Shown: positions 17,993-27,860 of the stretch, piece by piece
How the letters are laid out: every line of letters begins with the position of its first letter
How positions within the stretch are numbered: position 1 is the stretch's first letter
Assembly: GCA_028688275.1 (NCBI GenBank)
Contig: JAQTYN010000022.1
Location: 1-47,902 of the forward strand
Direction of reading: 5' to 3'
From: Gallionella sp.
GTDB taxonomy: Bacteria > Pseudomonadota > Gammaproteobacteria > Burkholderiales > Gallionellaceae
DNA length: 47,902 nucleotides
Position numbers and translations under genes: made by a program
Notes under the pieces: generated by a model
Seen by the model: the letters and a program-made list of their open reading frames with translations, nothing else
What the model was told of the DNA's origin: nothing
The model's database searches: none

Positions 17993-19078
17993 TCATCTCA
18001 ACTTCAATGTTGCTAGACCTAACAAAACCAGCAACATGGTAACAATCCAAAATCGCACGACCACTTGCGTTTCTTTCCAGCCTTTTAACTCATAATGATG
18101 GTGTAGCGGAGCCATGCGAAATACGCGTTTTCCCGTTAATTTAAACGAACCTACCTGTATCATCACAGAAACGGCCTCCATCACAAACACGCCCCCCATA
18201 ATCCCAAGCACCAACTCTTGACGCACGATCACCGCCACCACACCCAATGCAGCCCCCAATGCCAAGGCACCCACATCGCCCATAAACACCTCAGCGGGAT
18301 AAGCGTTAAACCATAAAAACGCCAAGCCTGCACCCGCAATCCCCCCGCAGAAGACCGCCAATTCACCTGCGCCAGGGATATAGGGAATACCCAAATACTT
18401 GGAAAAGACAACATTACCTGCCACATAAGCAAATATCGCCAATGCGCTGGCAACCATAACCGTCGGCATAATTGCCAAACCATCTAATCCATCGGTTAAG
18501 TTCACCGCATTACTTGCACCCACAATCACAAAATAAGTGAAGGCAATAAATGCGAAGGCGGATAAAGGGAATACAACCCATTTAACCATCGGCACAATCA
18601 ATTCCACTTGCGCAGGTAGGGTGTGCGTATTCCATAGATAACCCGCCACTATCAAAGCAATCACTGACTGCCAGCCCATCTTCGCCTTTGCGGATAGCCC
18701 ATCTGGATTGCGATGCACCACTTTACGATAATCATCTACCCAACCAATCACCCCAAAACCCAAGGTCGTCAACAACACCACCCAAATATAGTGGTTTTGC
18801 AAATCCCCCCATAGCAAGGTTGTAACCGCAATAGACGTTAAAATTAACGCGCCACCCATGGTCGGCGTACCCGCTTTCACCAGATGTGTTTGCGGGCCAT
18901 CCGTGCGAACCGACTGACCAATTTTGTAAGCGGTCAGTTTGCGTATCATGGTCGGACCGACCAGAAACGATATCATCAATGACGTTATCGCTGCCAACAC
19001 GGTTCTAAGCGTAATATAGTTAAATACGCTAAAAAATCGAATATCTTCTGCCAACCATTGCGAAAGTGCTAATAACAT
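17993..19078 (-). CDS. mraY: Phospho-N-acetylmuramoyl-pentapeptide transferase
   Basis: MraY transfers phospho-MurNAc-pentapeptide to undecaprenyl phosphate, giving lipid I. The 361-residue polytopic protein shows the family signatures [11 protein letters not shown], the catalytic [27 protein letters not shown] and [10 protein letters not shown]. The ATG at 19078 has AAGGAAAATA before it. It follows murF after 30 bases. Confidence 0.98.
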   Translation of the reverse strand: MLLALSQWLAEDIRFFSVFNYITLRTVLAAITSLMISFLVGPTMIRKLTAYKIGQSVRTDGPQTHLVKAGTPTMGGALILTSIAVTTLLWGDLQNHYIWVVLLTTLGFGVIGWVDDYRKVVHRNPDGLSAKAKMGWQSVIALIVAGYLWNTHTLPAQVELIVPMVKWVVFPLSAFAFIAFTYFVIVGASNAVNLTDGLDGLAIMPTVMVASALAIFAYVAGNVVFSKYLGIPYIPGAGELAVFCGGIAGAGLAFLWFNAYPAEVFMGDVGALALGAALGVVAVIVRQELVLGIMGGVFVMEAVSVMIQVGSFKLTGKRVFRMAPLHHHYELKGWKETQVVVRFWIVTMLLVLLGLATLKLR

Positions 19079-19108
19079 TATTTTCCTTATTCGTTGCGCA
19101 CGCAGAAG

Positions 19109-20500
19109 TCACGAAAAACTCATTTTCGTTTCCAACGCCTGCACAACTCTTTCCATTTTCATAAAACGCGATCCCTTTACAAGAATCGTCGTATTTTTAT
19201 CAAGCTGCTCTTTAAGCACCACCACCAAATCCTCGACGCAAGCAAAATGCTGTGCACCGTCACCGAACTCTTTCACCGCATATCGGCTCAAGTCTCCCAG
19301 CGCGTAAAATTGCGTGATGCCAGCCTGTCTTGCAAACAAACCCACCTCACCATGCAACTTTGCACCATCTTCGCCTAATTCACCCATATCCCCAAAAACC
19401 AAGATACGCTTTCCTTGAGCTTGGACGAGCACCTGAATGGCTGCTCGTACTGAAGCAGGGTTGGCATTATAAGTGTCATCTATCACAACTACACCTTGTT
19501 GCACAACGCTACGTTGCAACCGCCCTGCCACGCCGCCAAATTGCTGCAAGCCCTCGACAATATCTTTCACTGACACATTTAATGCCAATGCAGCGGCTGT
19601 TGCGGCAAGTGCATTACGCACATTGTGCTCACCAGGCACTTGCAAGACCAGATCAAAAGTACCGACAGGCGTACTGACTTGCAACAGTGATCCCACACCC
19701 GACGGCTGCCAAGTGCCACGTACTTGAGCATCAGACTGCAAACCAAACTCAATGCGTGATCGACCCCCAGCCAACTCACGCCATAAATCTGCATGATCAT
19801 CATCTGCATTGATGACCGCGATACCCTCAGATGCCAACCCTGCAAAAATTTCGCCTTTTGCGCGAGCAACCGCTGCCACTGAACCTAATCCTGCCAAATG
19901 TGCGCCGCTCGCATTGGTAATCAATGCCACTTGGGGGCAAGCAATACTGGTGAGATACTCAATCTCACCAGTATGATTCATGCCCATTTCGATGACGGCG
20001 AAACGGTGATTAGCCGTCAACCTGAGTAAGGTAAGTGGCAAACCTATATCGTTATTCAAATTTCCCTGCGTTGACAATACCGCCGCTACATCACCCGCTG
20101 CGACGCGAAAAATCGAAGCTAACATTTCTTTCACAGTCGTTTTGCCATTACTGCCCGTAACCCCCACTATGGGCAAGTCAAACTGGCTGCGCCAATAGGC
20201 GGCCAACTGCCCCAATGCCACTCGCGTATCTGGCACAATCAACAATGTAATAGGACATCCGTCTGCATCCTGCTCAAAACCTATTTTTTCAGCCTGTGCA
20301 TGGTCAACCAAAGCGGCGACTGCACCAGACTGTCTGGCCTGTACGACAAACTCTCCCCCATCGAACCGTTCGCCCCGCAAGGCAACAAATAAATCACCCG
20401 ACTCAACTTTTCTAGTATCAGTTGAAACACGGGGGAAATAGGCATCCTCACCTCGCAAAGTAGCCGCCAGTGCTTGAACCAGGCCTGACAAGTACATCAT
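19109..20500 (-). CDS. murF: UDP-MurNAc-tripeptide D-alanyl-D-alanine ligase
   Basis: MurF adds D-Ala-D-Ala to the UDP-MurNAc-tripeptide. The 463-residue product has the N-terminal SxDTRKVESGDLFVALRGERFDG, the ATP loop GVTGSNGKTTVKEML, EMGMNHTGEIEYL, and IDDTYNANPASVRAAI in the C-terminal part. Its ATG overlaps the murE stop (ATGA). Confidence 0.97.
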   Translation of the reverse strand: MMYLSGLVQALAATLRGEDAYFPRVSTDTRKVESGDLFVALRGERFDGGEFVVQARQSGAVAALVDHAQAEKIGFEQDADGCPITLLIVPDTRVALGQLAAYWRSQFDLPIVGVTGSNGKTTVKEMLASIFRVAAGDVAAVLSTQGNLNNDIGLPLTLLRLTANHRFAVIEMGMNHTGEIEYLTSIACPQVALITNASGAHLAGLGSVAAVARAKGEIFAGLASEGIAVINADDDHADLWRELAGGRSRIEFGLQSDAQVRGTWQPSGVGSLLQVSTPVGTFDLVLQVPGEHNVRNALAATAAALALNVSVKDIVEGLQQFGGVAGRLQRSVVQQGVVVIDDTYNANPASVRAAIQVLVQAQGKRILVFGDMGELGEDGAKLHGEVGLFARQAGITQFYALGDLSRYAVKEFGDGAQHFACVEDLVVVLKEQLDKNTTILVKGSRFMKMERVVQALETKMSFS

Positions 20501-21981
20501 GATACCGCCTCCCTTGTTTGCAACGCCGCTAAGGCTACCGATATGTCACTATATGGATATTTAACGCCCTGAACTTCCTGATAAGTTTCATGTCCTTTAC
20601 CCGCAATCAATACTATGTCATTAATAGCTGCCGCACGTATTGCCTGTTGAATTGCATGCGTTCGATCTTCTACAATACAGTAGTGATTTTCGTGCATCCC
20701 TTCCATAATTTCTGCGATGATCCCAGTAGGTACTTCATTGCGCGGATTGTCATTAGTTAAAATAACCTGATCTGCACCCAACTCCGCAATTCTCCCCATC
20801 ATCTTGCGCTTGCCTCGATCACGATCACCGCCGCACCCAAACACGCACACCAGCTTGCCTCCGCTAGCCAACGTCGTTTCACGCAAAGTCATCAGGACTT
20901 TTTCCAATGCGTCGGGGGTATGTGCATAATCCACGATGACCGCAGGTTGTCCCGCCTTACCTAATTGCTGCATACGCCCTGAAACAGCTTCAACTGTTTC
21001 TAATGAACGAACCGCATCCTGCAAGGCAAGATCACTGACCAATAACACCGCCAACACACCCAATAGATTTTCAGCGTTAAAACGACCGATGAGATGGCTG
21101 TGCAAAGTAGCGGCTCCCCAGCTAGATTGAATATCTAAAACAAACCCCTGAGCATTTATGGACTGCAAATATCCCTGCACCGAACGCAAGCCAGATTGGT
21201 TGGCAAACTGACGCGCTGCGTCACTCAAGCCATACCCAATGACTTCCACAGACTGGTCTTGCAATTGCTCAGCCAGCATCACGCCAAAGGGGTCATCCAG
21301 ATTAAGCACTGCAAATTTCAAGTGCGCATCGTGAAACAACTTCGCCTTACTGTCGGCATAATGCTGCATATCGCCGTGATAATCTAAATGATCTCGACTT
21401 AAATTAGTCAACAAAGCCACATCGAATCTCACACCATGTACCCGCCCTTGGGTCAAACCATGTGATGAAACTTCCATAGCAACGGCACGTGCTTGCTGCT
21501 GTAGAAAATCAGCCAACAAACGATGTACTTGTATCGCATCTGGAGTGGTGTTAGCAGATGCTCGGAGCGAACCTAAATAGCCGTTGCCCAAGGTGCCTAT
21601 CAATGCACACTTCCTCGCATGATCGGTGAATGCCTGCGCAATCCAATGACTGGTCGATGTTTTGCCATTCGTGCCTGTGACACCTACCATCCACAACTGT
21701 TTACTGGGTTCGCCATACACTTCATCCGCTAACTCACCTAAGTGGTGTGGTAAATCATGAACAGCCAAATTGGGCAGCTGCCATTCAGCCTGCCAAGTGA
21801 AACCGCGCGCATCCCATATCACTGCATTTGCACCATGTGCTATCGCTTGCGAAATGTAATTCCGACCATCATTATGTTCGCCCTGATACGCCAGAAAGGT
21901 ATCCCCTGTTTGCAGGAGACGACTGTCGGTCACTAATCGAGTGACTTTGATGCCTAAATGAGCCAATTTGGTGATTATCAC
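20497..21981 (-). CDS. murE: UDP-MurNAc-L-Ala-D-Glu--meso-diaminopimelate ligase
   Basis: MurE adds the third stem-peptide residue. The 494-residue product has VTDSRLLQTGDTFLA near the N-terminus, the ATP loop VTGTNGKTSTSHW, MEVSSHGLTQGRV and the C-terminal DNPRNE. The DNPR motif marks meso-diaminopimelate specificity as opposed to lysine. Translation starts at GTG 21981, with AAGGAAG before it, overlapping the ftsI stop as GTGA. Confidence 0.97.
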   Translation of the reverse strand: MIITKLAHLGIKVTRLVTDSRLLQTGDTFLAYQGEHNDGRNYISQAIAHGANAVIWDARGFTWQAEWQLPNLAVHDLPHHLGELADEVYGEPSKQLWMVGVTGTNGKTSTSHWIAQAFTDHARKCALIGTLGNGYLGSLRASANTTPDAIQVHRLLADFLQQQARAVAMEVSSHGLTQGRVHGVRFDVALLTNLSRDHLDYHGDMQHYADSKAKLFHDAHLKFAVLNLDDPFGVMLAEQLQDQSVEVIGYGLSDAARQFANQSGLRSVQGYLQSINAQGFVLDIQSSWGAATLHSHLIGRFNAENLLGVLAVLLVSDLALQDAVRSLETVEAVSGRMQQLGKAGQPAVIVDYAHTPDALEKVLMTLRETTLASGGKLVCVFGCGGDRDRGKRKMMGRIAELGADQVILTNDNPRNEVPTGIIAEIMEGMHENHYCIVEDRTHAIQQAIRAAAINDIVLIAGKGHETYQEVQGVKYPYSDISVALAALQTREAVS

Positions 21982-23705
21982 ACTTCTTCCTTAATCACAT
22001 CGCTAGGTGGTTCAATGACATTATTTAAAGGTGCGTCATTGGGTATATTCAATAAGTGTAATACCGCTTCTGTCACTTTACTAAAAACAGGCGCGGCCAC
22101 AACGCCGCCATAGTACGCGCCATTACTGGGTTCATCTATCATCACTGCCACAATGATTCGTGGCGAAGAAGCAGGTGCAAAGCCAACAAAAGAAGCGACA
22201 TAACGATCAACATATTGCCCGCCCTCCAACTTATGTGCGGTCCCCGTTTTACCCGCAACACGATATCCTGAGACCTGCGCCAGTGGAGCCGTACCACCTG
22301 GTTTCACCACCATCTCCAACATATCCCTGAGTATCTGAGCTGTTTGACTGGTAAATACAGCCTGACCAGCAACATCTGCATCACGCTTCAATAAAGAGAT
22401 GGGCTTTAATTCCCCATGATTCGCAAAAACCGTGTATGCACGAGCTAACTGCAACAAACTCACCGAAATACCGTGACCAAAAGACATAGTTGCTTGCTCA
22501 ATTGGTCGCCAAGTATTGGCATCTCTCAGCTTTCCCGTTGCCTCCCCAGGGAAAGCACTGCCCGTTTGCGCACCAAAACCACTCTTCGCAAAAGTTTGCC
22601 AAAGCGTTCTACGATCCATCATCAACGCAATTTTTGCTGCACCAACATTGCTAGATTTCTGAATTACCTGTGTAACCGTCAGAGACGACTCGCGATGGGT
22701 ATCGTGTATCGTTTTTCTACCTATCCTCAATACACCATGCTGCGTATTGATAAGGGTATCAGGTCGCACCTTGCCCGCATCTAGTGCTGCTGCAATGGTA
22801 AAAGGCTTCATAGTCGACCCTGGCTCAAACACATCTGTGACGGCTCGATTGCGCATTGACTGTGCATCAACGTGATCTCGATTATTCGGATTGTAGGCAG
22901 GATAGTTTGCTAACGCTAAAACCTCACCTGTTTGTGCATCCAACACCACGACCGCACCTGCCTTGGCATGATGCAGATTCACGGCATTTTGCAACTCACG
23001 ATAAGCCACATACTGCACTTTATTATCAATACTCAATGCCACATCTTTACCTGGCTTAGGCAAACTCAAATTACCTGCATCCTCAACAATATGCCCTCGT
23101 CTATCTTTAATGATACGACGACTACCTGATTTGCCCACCAATTGTTCTTGCAGACTTAACTCCAGCCCTTCTTGCCCAACATCATCTTGCCCTGTAAAAC
23201 CGATTAACTGTGCCGCCATCTCAGCAGTAGGATAATAACGACGATATTCGCGCTGCAGTAGAACACCCGAAATGGCAAGCCGTTCGACTTCATCCGCCAG
23301 ATCAGGCGGCAAGTGTCGTTGAAGCGAGAGATAATCATGCTTCTTATCAAACAAATGACGACGCAGCTCACTTACGCTCATATTGAGTATGCGTGCAAGT
23401 TGTGAAATTTGAGCTGCACTGGCTTTGACATGAGGTGGATTAACCCATACAGACTTAACGGGTGTACTCACTGCAAGTGGTGTGCCATAGCGATCCGTAA
23501 TCTTGCCACGATGCGCACTCACTTCTGTTTCACGGCTATAGCGTTTATTCCCTTTTTCTTTCAGAAAATCAGTATGAAACGCCTGCAAATAAATAGCTCG
23601 CCCAAACAAAGCCACCAAGCCGAACAAAAGCACGCCAAACAAGGCACTCGCACGCCAGCCAGGCAATCTGGTGTAGATCACTTTGGGAGTTTTGGTCGCG
23701 CTCAT
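21978..23705 (-). CDS. ftsI: Septal transpeptidase FtsI (PBP3)
   Basis: FtsI crosslinks septal peptidoglycan and pairs with FtsW. The 575-residue protein has a short cytoplasmic part, one membrane helix (about residues 18-38), a non-catalytic pedestal domain, and a transpeptidase domain with the active-site FEPGSTMKPFT (SxxK), QKSSNVGAAKIA (SxN) and GKTGTAHKL (KTG). ATG overlaps the ftsL stop (ATGA). Confidence 0.97.
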   Translation of the reverse strand: MSATKTPKVIYTRLPGWRASALFGVLLFGLVALFGRAIYLQAFHTDFLKEKGNKRYSRETEVSAHRGKITDRYGTPLAVSTPVKSVWVNPPHVKASAAQISQLARILNMSVSELRRHLFDKKHDYLSLQRHLPPDLADEVERLAISGVLLQREYRRYYPTAEMAAQLIGFTGQDDVGQEGLELSLQEQLVGKSGSRRIIKDRRGHIVEDAGNLSLPKPGKDVALSIDNKVQYVAYRELQNAVNLHHAKAGAVVVLDAQTGEVLALANYPAYNPNNRDHVDAQSMRNRAVTDVFEPGSTMKPFTIAAALDAGKVRPDTLINTQHGVLRIGRKTIHDTHRESSLTVTQVIQKSSNVGAAKIALMMDRRTLWQTFAKSGFGAQTGSAFPGEATGKLRDANTWRPIEQATMSFGHGISVSLLQLARAYTVFANHGELKPISLLKRDADVAGQAVFTSQTAQILRDMLEMVVKPGGTAPLAQVSGYRVAGKTGTAHKLEGGQYVDRYVASFVGFAPASSPRIIVAVMIDEPSNGAYYGGVVAAPVFSKVTEAVLHLLNIPNDAPLNNVIEPPSDVIKEEV

Positions 23706-24004
23706 GGCTTCAGCACCGCCTGACCATTCGGTGCTAATTGAATAAATCGAACATTTTCGTTCGCGGGCAGTCGCATTTCCAATTTATTTTCCAACACATT
23801 AGCCATCCGCCCTGGTGCGGACAAGGTCCCCTGCTCTAACTGCAACTGCCCCCACTCCACATCCATTTGCTGTGCACGGTTTTTTTCTGTTTGTAATTGT
23901 GAAAGTAATTTACGCGCCTCGTGCTGAGACAGCACCACACTTAAGGCACACATCAACACCGCCGCCAACAACATCCCGTTAATAACACTTCGATTATGCA
24001 ACAT
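23702..24004 (-). CDS. ftsL: Cell division protein FtsL
   Basis: FtsL is a small bitopic divisome protein that pairs with FtsB through a coiled coil. The ATG at 24004 gives a 100-residue product with one membrane helix (about 8-28) followed by a heptad-rich stretch [30 protein letters not shown] and the [10 protein letters not shown] end. An upstream alternative start adds ten residues inside rsmH and is not needed. It overlaps rsmH by 11 bases and ftsI by 4. Confidence 0.92.
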   Translation of the reverse strand: MLHNRSVINGMLLAAVLMCALSVVLSQHEARKLLSQLQTEKNRAQQMDVEWGQLQLEQGTLSAPGRMANVLENKLEMRLPANENVRFIQLAPNGQAVLKP

Positions 24005-24929
24005 CACGCCGCTCCGCCACCCGCATCGTTGCACTACGTGCGCGTGGATTTTGACTCAACTCCGCCTCACCTGCGCGTACCGCTTTGCCGATCAGATTTA
24101 ATTTTCCCTGTGGCACTTCATGACTGCGAATAGGCAGATTGCGCGGCAATTTGTCCCCTTCAGCCGCATCGCGCATGAAATGTTTCACGATACGGTCTTC
24201 TAACGAATGAAAGCTAATCACGACTAATCGACCCTTCACAGCCAAACAATTGACACAGGCAGGCAACACATTATTCAACTCATCCAACTCTTGATTGAGA
24301 TAAATTCGGATGGCTTGGAACGTCCGCGTCGCAGGATTTTGCCCCGCTTCACGCGTATGCACGGCTTTACTCACCACTTCAACCAACTGTCGGGTGGTCG
24401 CTATCGGTGCAACCATGCGCGCCGCAACAATCGCTCGCGCCACTTGTTTGGCAAATCGCTCTTCACCATAATCTCGCACCACTTGTGCCAATAGCGTCTC
24501 ATCCACCGTGGACAACCACTGCGCTGCCGTCATACCGCGACTGACATCCATACGCATATCAAGGGGAGCATCAAATCGAAAGCTGAACCCACGAGCAGCC
24601 TCATCCAACTGCGGAGAAGACACCCCTAAATCCAGCAAAACGCCGTCAACGCACACCACGCCCAAATCCTGCAAAACGCTCGCCAAATGTGTAAAGCCTC
24701 GATGCACCATGGTAAAGCGAGGATCCTGCCAAGTCTGCCCCACCGCAACCGCTGCGGGATCTTTATCCAAGGCGATCAGCCTGCCTTCCGCATTCAGTTG
24801 CGCTAAAACGCGCGCACTATGTCCGCCACGCCCAAACGTGCCATCCACATAAATCCCATTTGGTTTGATCGCCAGCGCGCTCACCGCTTCATTTAATAAC
24901 ACGGTTGTATGGGTAAACTGTTCACTCAT
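23994..24929 (-). CDS. rsmH: 16S rRNA (cytosine1402-N4)-methyltransferase
   Basis: RsmH (MraW) methylates C1402 of 16S rRNA with S-adenosylmethionine. The ATG at 24929 (GGAGG about 10 bases upstream, ATGA overlap with the mraZ stop) gives 311 residues starting [16 protein letters not shown]. Family motifs are [68 protein letters not shown] and the C-terminal [14 protein letters not shown]. Confidence 0.97.
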   Translation of the reverse strand: MSEQFTHTTVLLNEAVSALAIKPNGIYVDGTFGRGGHSARVLAQLNAEGRLIALDKDPAAVAVGQTWQDPRFTMVHRGFTHLASVLQDLGVVCVDGVLLDLGVSSPQLDEAARGFSFRFDAPLDMRMDVSRGMTAAQWLSTVDETLLAQVVRDYGEERFAKQVARAIVAARMVAPIATTRQLVEVVSKAVHTREAGQNPATRTFQAIRIYLNQELDELNNVLPACVNCLAVKGRLVVISFHSLEDRIVKHFMRDAAEGDKLPRNLPIRSHEVPQGKLNLIGKAVRAGEAELSQNPRARSATMRVAERRDVA

Positions 24930-25372
24930 AGTGCTAGCCCCTCCAAGGATAAAGTCAGACCTTCTGCCATCAACTGCAAACCTAGCACCTGTTGCGCCTG
25001 CCATTTTTCAGCATCCCACAACTCAAATTTATTTCCCAGCCCCACCAACATGACGCTCTTGTCTAAAGTTGCATAGCTACGCAAAGCTGGAGAAATCAGT
25101 ATGCGCCCCGTTGCATCCATTTGTACCATCTCAGCGTGGCCAATGAACAATCGTTGCAAAGCACGAATTTGAGGATTCAATGCAGAAAGTGCTAACAATT
25201 TATCGCAGATAGGCTGCCATGCTGGCTGTGGATATAACAACAAACACCCATCGGCATCCGCCGTCAAAATCAACTCCCCCGCACCATATCCAAGCAAAAA
25301 ATCGCGATACCGAACAGGTATCGCGATCCTTCCCTTGCCATCCAAATTAAGTTGCGTTGCGCCTCTAAACAT
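24926..25372 (-). CDS. mraZ: Transcriptional regulator MraZ
   Basis: MraZ is an AbrB-like DNA-binding protein forming an oligomeric ring and repressing its own dcw operon. The ATG at 25372 gives 148 residues starting [24 protein letters not shown], the first of two tandem SpoVT/AbrB-type repeats; the second includes [27 protein letters not shown]. The longer frame upstream runs through the operator and is not coding. First gene of the dcw cluster. Confidence 0.95.
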   Translation of the reverse strand: MFRGATQLNLDGKGRIAIPVRYRDFLLGYGAGELILTADADGCLLLYPQPAWQPICDKLLALSALNPQIRALQRLFIGHAEMVQMDATGRILISPALRSYATLDKSVMLVGLGNKFELWDAEKWQAQQVLGLQLMAEGLTLSLEGLAL

Positions 25373-25378
25373 CCCATA

Positions 25379-25404
25379 CCCCCACTTCTGCCCACATTTT
25401 ACCA
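25379..25404 (-). promoter_or_regulatory. MraZ operator: three TGGKN repeats at exact 10-bp spacing
   Basis: On the minus strand TGGTA (starting 25404), TGGGC (25394) and TGGGG (25384) are direct repeats 10 bases apart, ending 7 bases before the mraZ ATG. Three TGGGN repeats with 5-base spacers are the known binding pattern of MraZ in other bacteria, so this is a probable autoregulatory site for the dcw cluster. A TATATATT stretch farther upstream may be the -10 region. The guanine-rich repeat also doubles as the only ribosome binding site for mraZ, so MraZ binding and translation start sit on the same bases. Confidence 0.7.
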
Positions 25405-25676
25405 CTGAAATATATAAACAAGGTTCAATTACACACACCAAAATACAAAAGCAAAGTCAACACGCTCGTGAACTTATCGTTTAATCCCAAGTCCGAGCAA
25501 CTCTTCGTGCAAACACACCTCTAAAGTATGCAAAACACTGATTTCCGATTTTCAACTGTGGCATGTATTGTGCTGTTCATAGCAAATATTCGCGTTCTTT
25601 CGTAGAATACCAACCCATCACACTGCCCATGCTTACTCATGCCATCGATTCACACCAGACTCCCCGAACCAACACG

Positions 25677-26258
25677 ATGAACACATCAACTCGCAAAGTG
25701 ACCTTCGAGTTGGAAACGCGCGCGTGCAGCGTCCACTTCTCGATGCCAGATGCCGCTGACCGTGCTGAATTGGAGGCGTTTATTCATCAGCAGTTTTATC
25801 TAGCGCATGGCGCGCAGATCAAATACTTTATGCCTTGCTTGATGAGTTTGCGTGCCCCCGATGGCAAGCTCATGGCTGCCTGTGGTTTACGCAGCGCGAC
25901 AGATGAACCCTTATTCCTAGAAACTTATCTGGATCAGCCTATTGAGGCACGCCTGTCGGCGGTGATGGGGTACACCATACGTCGTACTGAAATTGTTGAA
26001 GTGGGTAATTTCGCGGTTGCGACCCCTGGCGCGGCGAGATGCTTAGTTCATGAAATCATCAATCAACTGCATCTCACCGCCAAACAGTGGGCGGTTTTCA
26101 CCATTATTCCCTTGATTAGCAACGCGTTCGGAAAAATGGGTGTTCAAGCCGAAGCATTAGGTGAGGCAAAAATTGACCGCATTCCTGCTGAAGAACGTGA
26201 AAACTGGGGACGCTATTACGAGCAAAAACCAAAAATCATGGCAGTACGCCGCTTTTAG
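25677..26258 (+). CDS. Thermostable hemolysin (T_hemolysin) family protein, GNAT/LuxI-like
   Basis: The 193-residue product matches the T_hemolysin family: FELETRACSVHFSMPDAADRAELEAFIHQQFYLAHGAQIKYFMPCLMSL, PLFLETYLDQPIE, EVGNFAVATPGAARCLVHEI and the C-terminal RENWGRYYEQKPKIM. The name comes from a Vibrio hemolysin, but the IVEVGN-F-A...A..L pattern followed by a hydrophobic strand and a LGxxA end looks like the acyltransferase fold of GNAT and acyl-homoserine-lactone synthases, so an acyl-transfer role is plausible. Start ATG at 25677 is chosen because family similarity begins just after it; there is no clear ribosome binding site and upstream starts are possible. First gene of a five-gene plus-strand operon, divergent from mraZ. 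Confidence 0.75.
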   Translation: MNTSTRKVTFELETRACSVHFSMPDAADRAELEAFIHQQFYLAHGAQIKYFMPCLMSLRAPDGKLMAACGLRSATDEPLFLETYLDQPIEARLSAVMGYTIRRTEIVEVGNFAVATPGAARCLVHEIINQLHLTAKQWAVFTIIPLISNAFGKMGVQAEALGEAKIDRIPAEERENWGRYYEQKPKIMAVRRF

Positions 26259-26299
26259 GCTCAATTACCACTATCACCTCTTATTTACAAAGGTAAATT

Positions 26300-27805
26300 T
26301 TGAATCTCTCTCTCATCGCGTCATTACGCCTGTTGGCCAAAAAGCAACCTGAAGCACTGGCTTGCGTCGGAATATCTACCACCTTAACGTATCAAGAGCT
26401 TATCGCAGCCATAGACCAGTTCAGCACAACACTCACGAATCACCCCGCGCAGGTGATTGGACTGGTGCTTGATAACTCGCCCTTATGGGCGGTGCTAGAT
26501 TTGGCGGCATGGAACAGCCACAAAATACTGATCCCGATCCCCTTTTTCTTTTCAGCAGAACAAGTGGCACACAGCATTCGTGACGCGGGGATAAGCTGTA
26601 TCTGGACAGACCAAGCCGAGTTATATACCCAATTACTGCGTGCATCCAACCTTGAAATCAGCGAGATTATCACTCATCAAGTATGCGGCCAGTCCTTTAC
26701 CGAAATTCGTCTGAGCAATGTAGAAGCACGGATACTACCCACGGGTACGATTAAGGTAACTTACACATCAGGCACCACGGGGCATCCAAAAGGCGTATGT
26801 TTAAGCGCGGACACGCTTTATCAAGTCGCCACCTCATTGCTTGCGGTCACCCATGGTGTGCCGCAAGATCAACATTTAAGTATCTTGCCGCTTGCGACCT
26901 TGCTGGAAAATCTGGCGGGCATCTATGTTCCGTTATTGGCGGGTGCAACCTGTCATCTACTCCCTTTAGCCGAAGTGGGACTCAGTGGTTCCAGCACACT
27001 CAATGTGCAAAAAATGCTGGGCGCACTGCTCAACACGGCGGCGACCACCACCATACTCACCCCGCAACTCTTGCACGCACTGGTGGTCGCCATAGAAATG
27101 GGACATCCCGCCCCCGCTGCCTTACGCTTTATCGCCATAGGAGGCGCACCTGTATCCGCACGCTTGCTGCAACGCGCGCAAACACTGGGATTGCCCGTCT
27201 TTGAAGGGTATGGTCTGTCCGAATGCGCCTCGGTGGTGGCGTTGAACAGTGAAACGGAGGCTTGCCTAGGCAGTGTCGGCAAACCGCTGCCGCACGTTCA
27301 GCTTAAATTCGCCGAAGATGGCGAAGTGCTGGTTTCAGGTGCGACTTTCCTAGGCTATACCCACGACGAGTCTGGTCTAACCAGTTCTTTTTGGCCGACA
27401 GGTGACATCGGGCATTTAGATCAACAAGGCTATTTACACCTGACAGGACGCAAGAAAAACATATTCATTACCTCATTTGGGCGTAATGTGTCGCCCGAAT
27501 GGGTAGAAAGCGAATTGACGCTACATCCAGCCATTGCCCAAGCAGCGGTATTCGGCGAGGCTCGCCCTTGGAATGTTGCCGTGATTGTGCCGCGTAGTGT
27601 CGAAGCATTGTCCGCCATTGAAAATGCGATTGCGGAAACAAATCGCGTATTACCTGATTACGCCCAAATCAAAAAGTGGATTATTGCTCAAGCCCCATTT
27701 TTACCCCAAAATGGACAAATGACCCCAAATGGTCGATTAAAACGCGATGTCATTTTGGCGCAATACCAAGTGGCAATTGACGCAATTTATAACAGCTCCA
27801 TTTGA
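26300..27805 (+). CDS. Acyl-AMP ligase / long-chain acyl-CoA synthetase-like (ANL family)
   Basis: The 501-residue protein has the adenylating-enzyme motifs in order: VTYTSGTTGHPKGVCLS (phosphate loop), GYGLSECASV, TGDIGHLDQQGYLHLTGRKKN (Asp of the ribose site and hinge), and a C-terminal NGRLKRDV with the adenylation lysine. It should activate a carboxylic acid, probably a fatty acid, as acyl-AMP and then pass it to CoA or another acceptor. Translation starts at TTG 26300 with AAAGG about 6 bases upstream. It lies 41 bases after the T_hemolysin gene. No carrier-protein gene accompanies it, so the acceptor may be CoA, the T_hemolysin-family protein, or an amine substrate. Confidence 0.85.
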   Translation: MNLSLIASLRLLAKKQPEALACVGISTTLTYQELIAAIDQFSTTLTNHPAQVIGLVLDNSPLWAVLDLAAWNSHKILIPIPFFFSAEQVAHSIRDAGISCIWTDQAELYTQLLRASNLEISEIITHQVCGQSFTEIRLSNVEARILPTGTIKVTYTSGTTGHPKGVCLSADTLYQVATSLLAVTHGVPQDQHLSILPLATLLENLAGIYVPLLAGATCHLLPLAEVGLSGSSTLNVQKMLGALLNTAATTTILTPQLLHALVVAIEMGHPAPAALRFIAIGGAPVSARLLQRAQTLGLPVFEGYGLSECASVVALNSETEACLGSVGKPLPHVQLKFAEDGEVLVSGATFLGYTHDESGLTSSFWPTGDIGHLDQQGYLHLTGRKKNIFITSFGRNVSPEWVESELTLHPAIAQAAVFGEARPWNVAVIVPRSVEALSAIENAIAETNRVLPDYAQIKKWIIAQAPFLPQNGQMTPNGRLKRDVILAQYQVAIDAIYNSSI

Positions 27806-27860
27806 GACGCGTTTTAAAGTAGATAAATCCACTCTCATCGTTTAGCCACAAGGAGCATTG

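Noticed and set aside
25373..25441. N-terminal extension of mraZ
   Set aside because: It translates the MraZ operator repeats and adds non-family residues.
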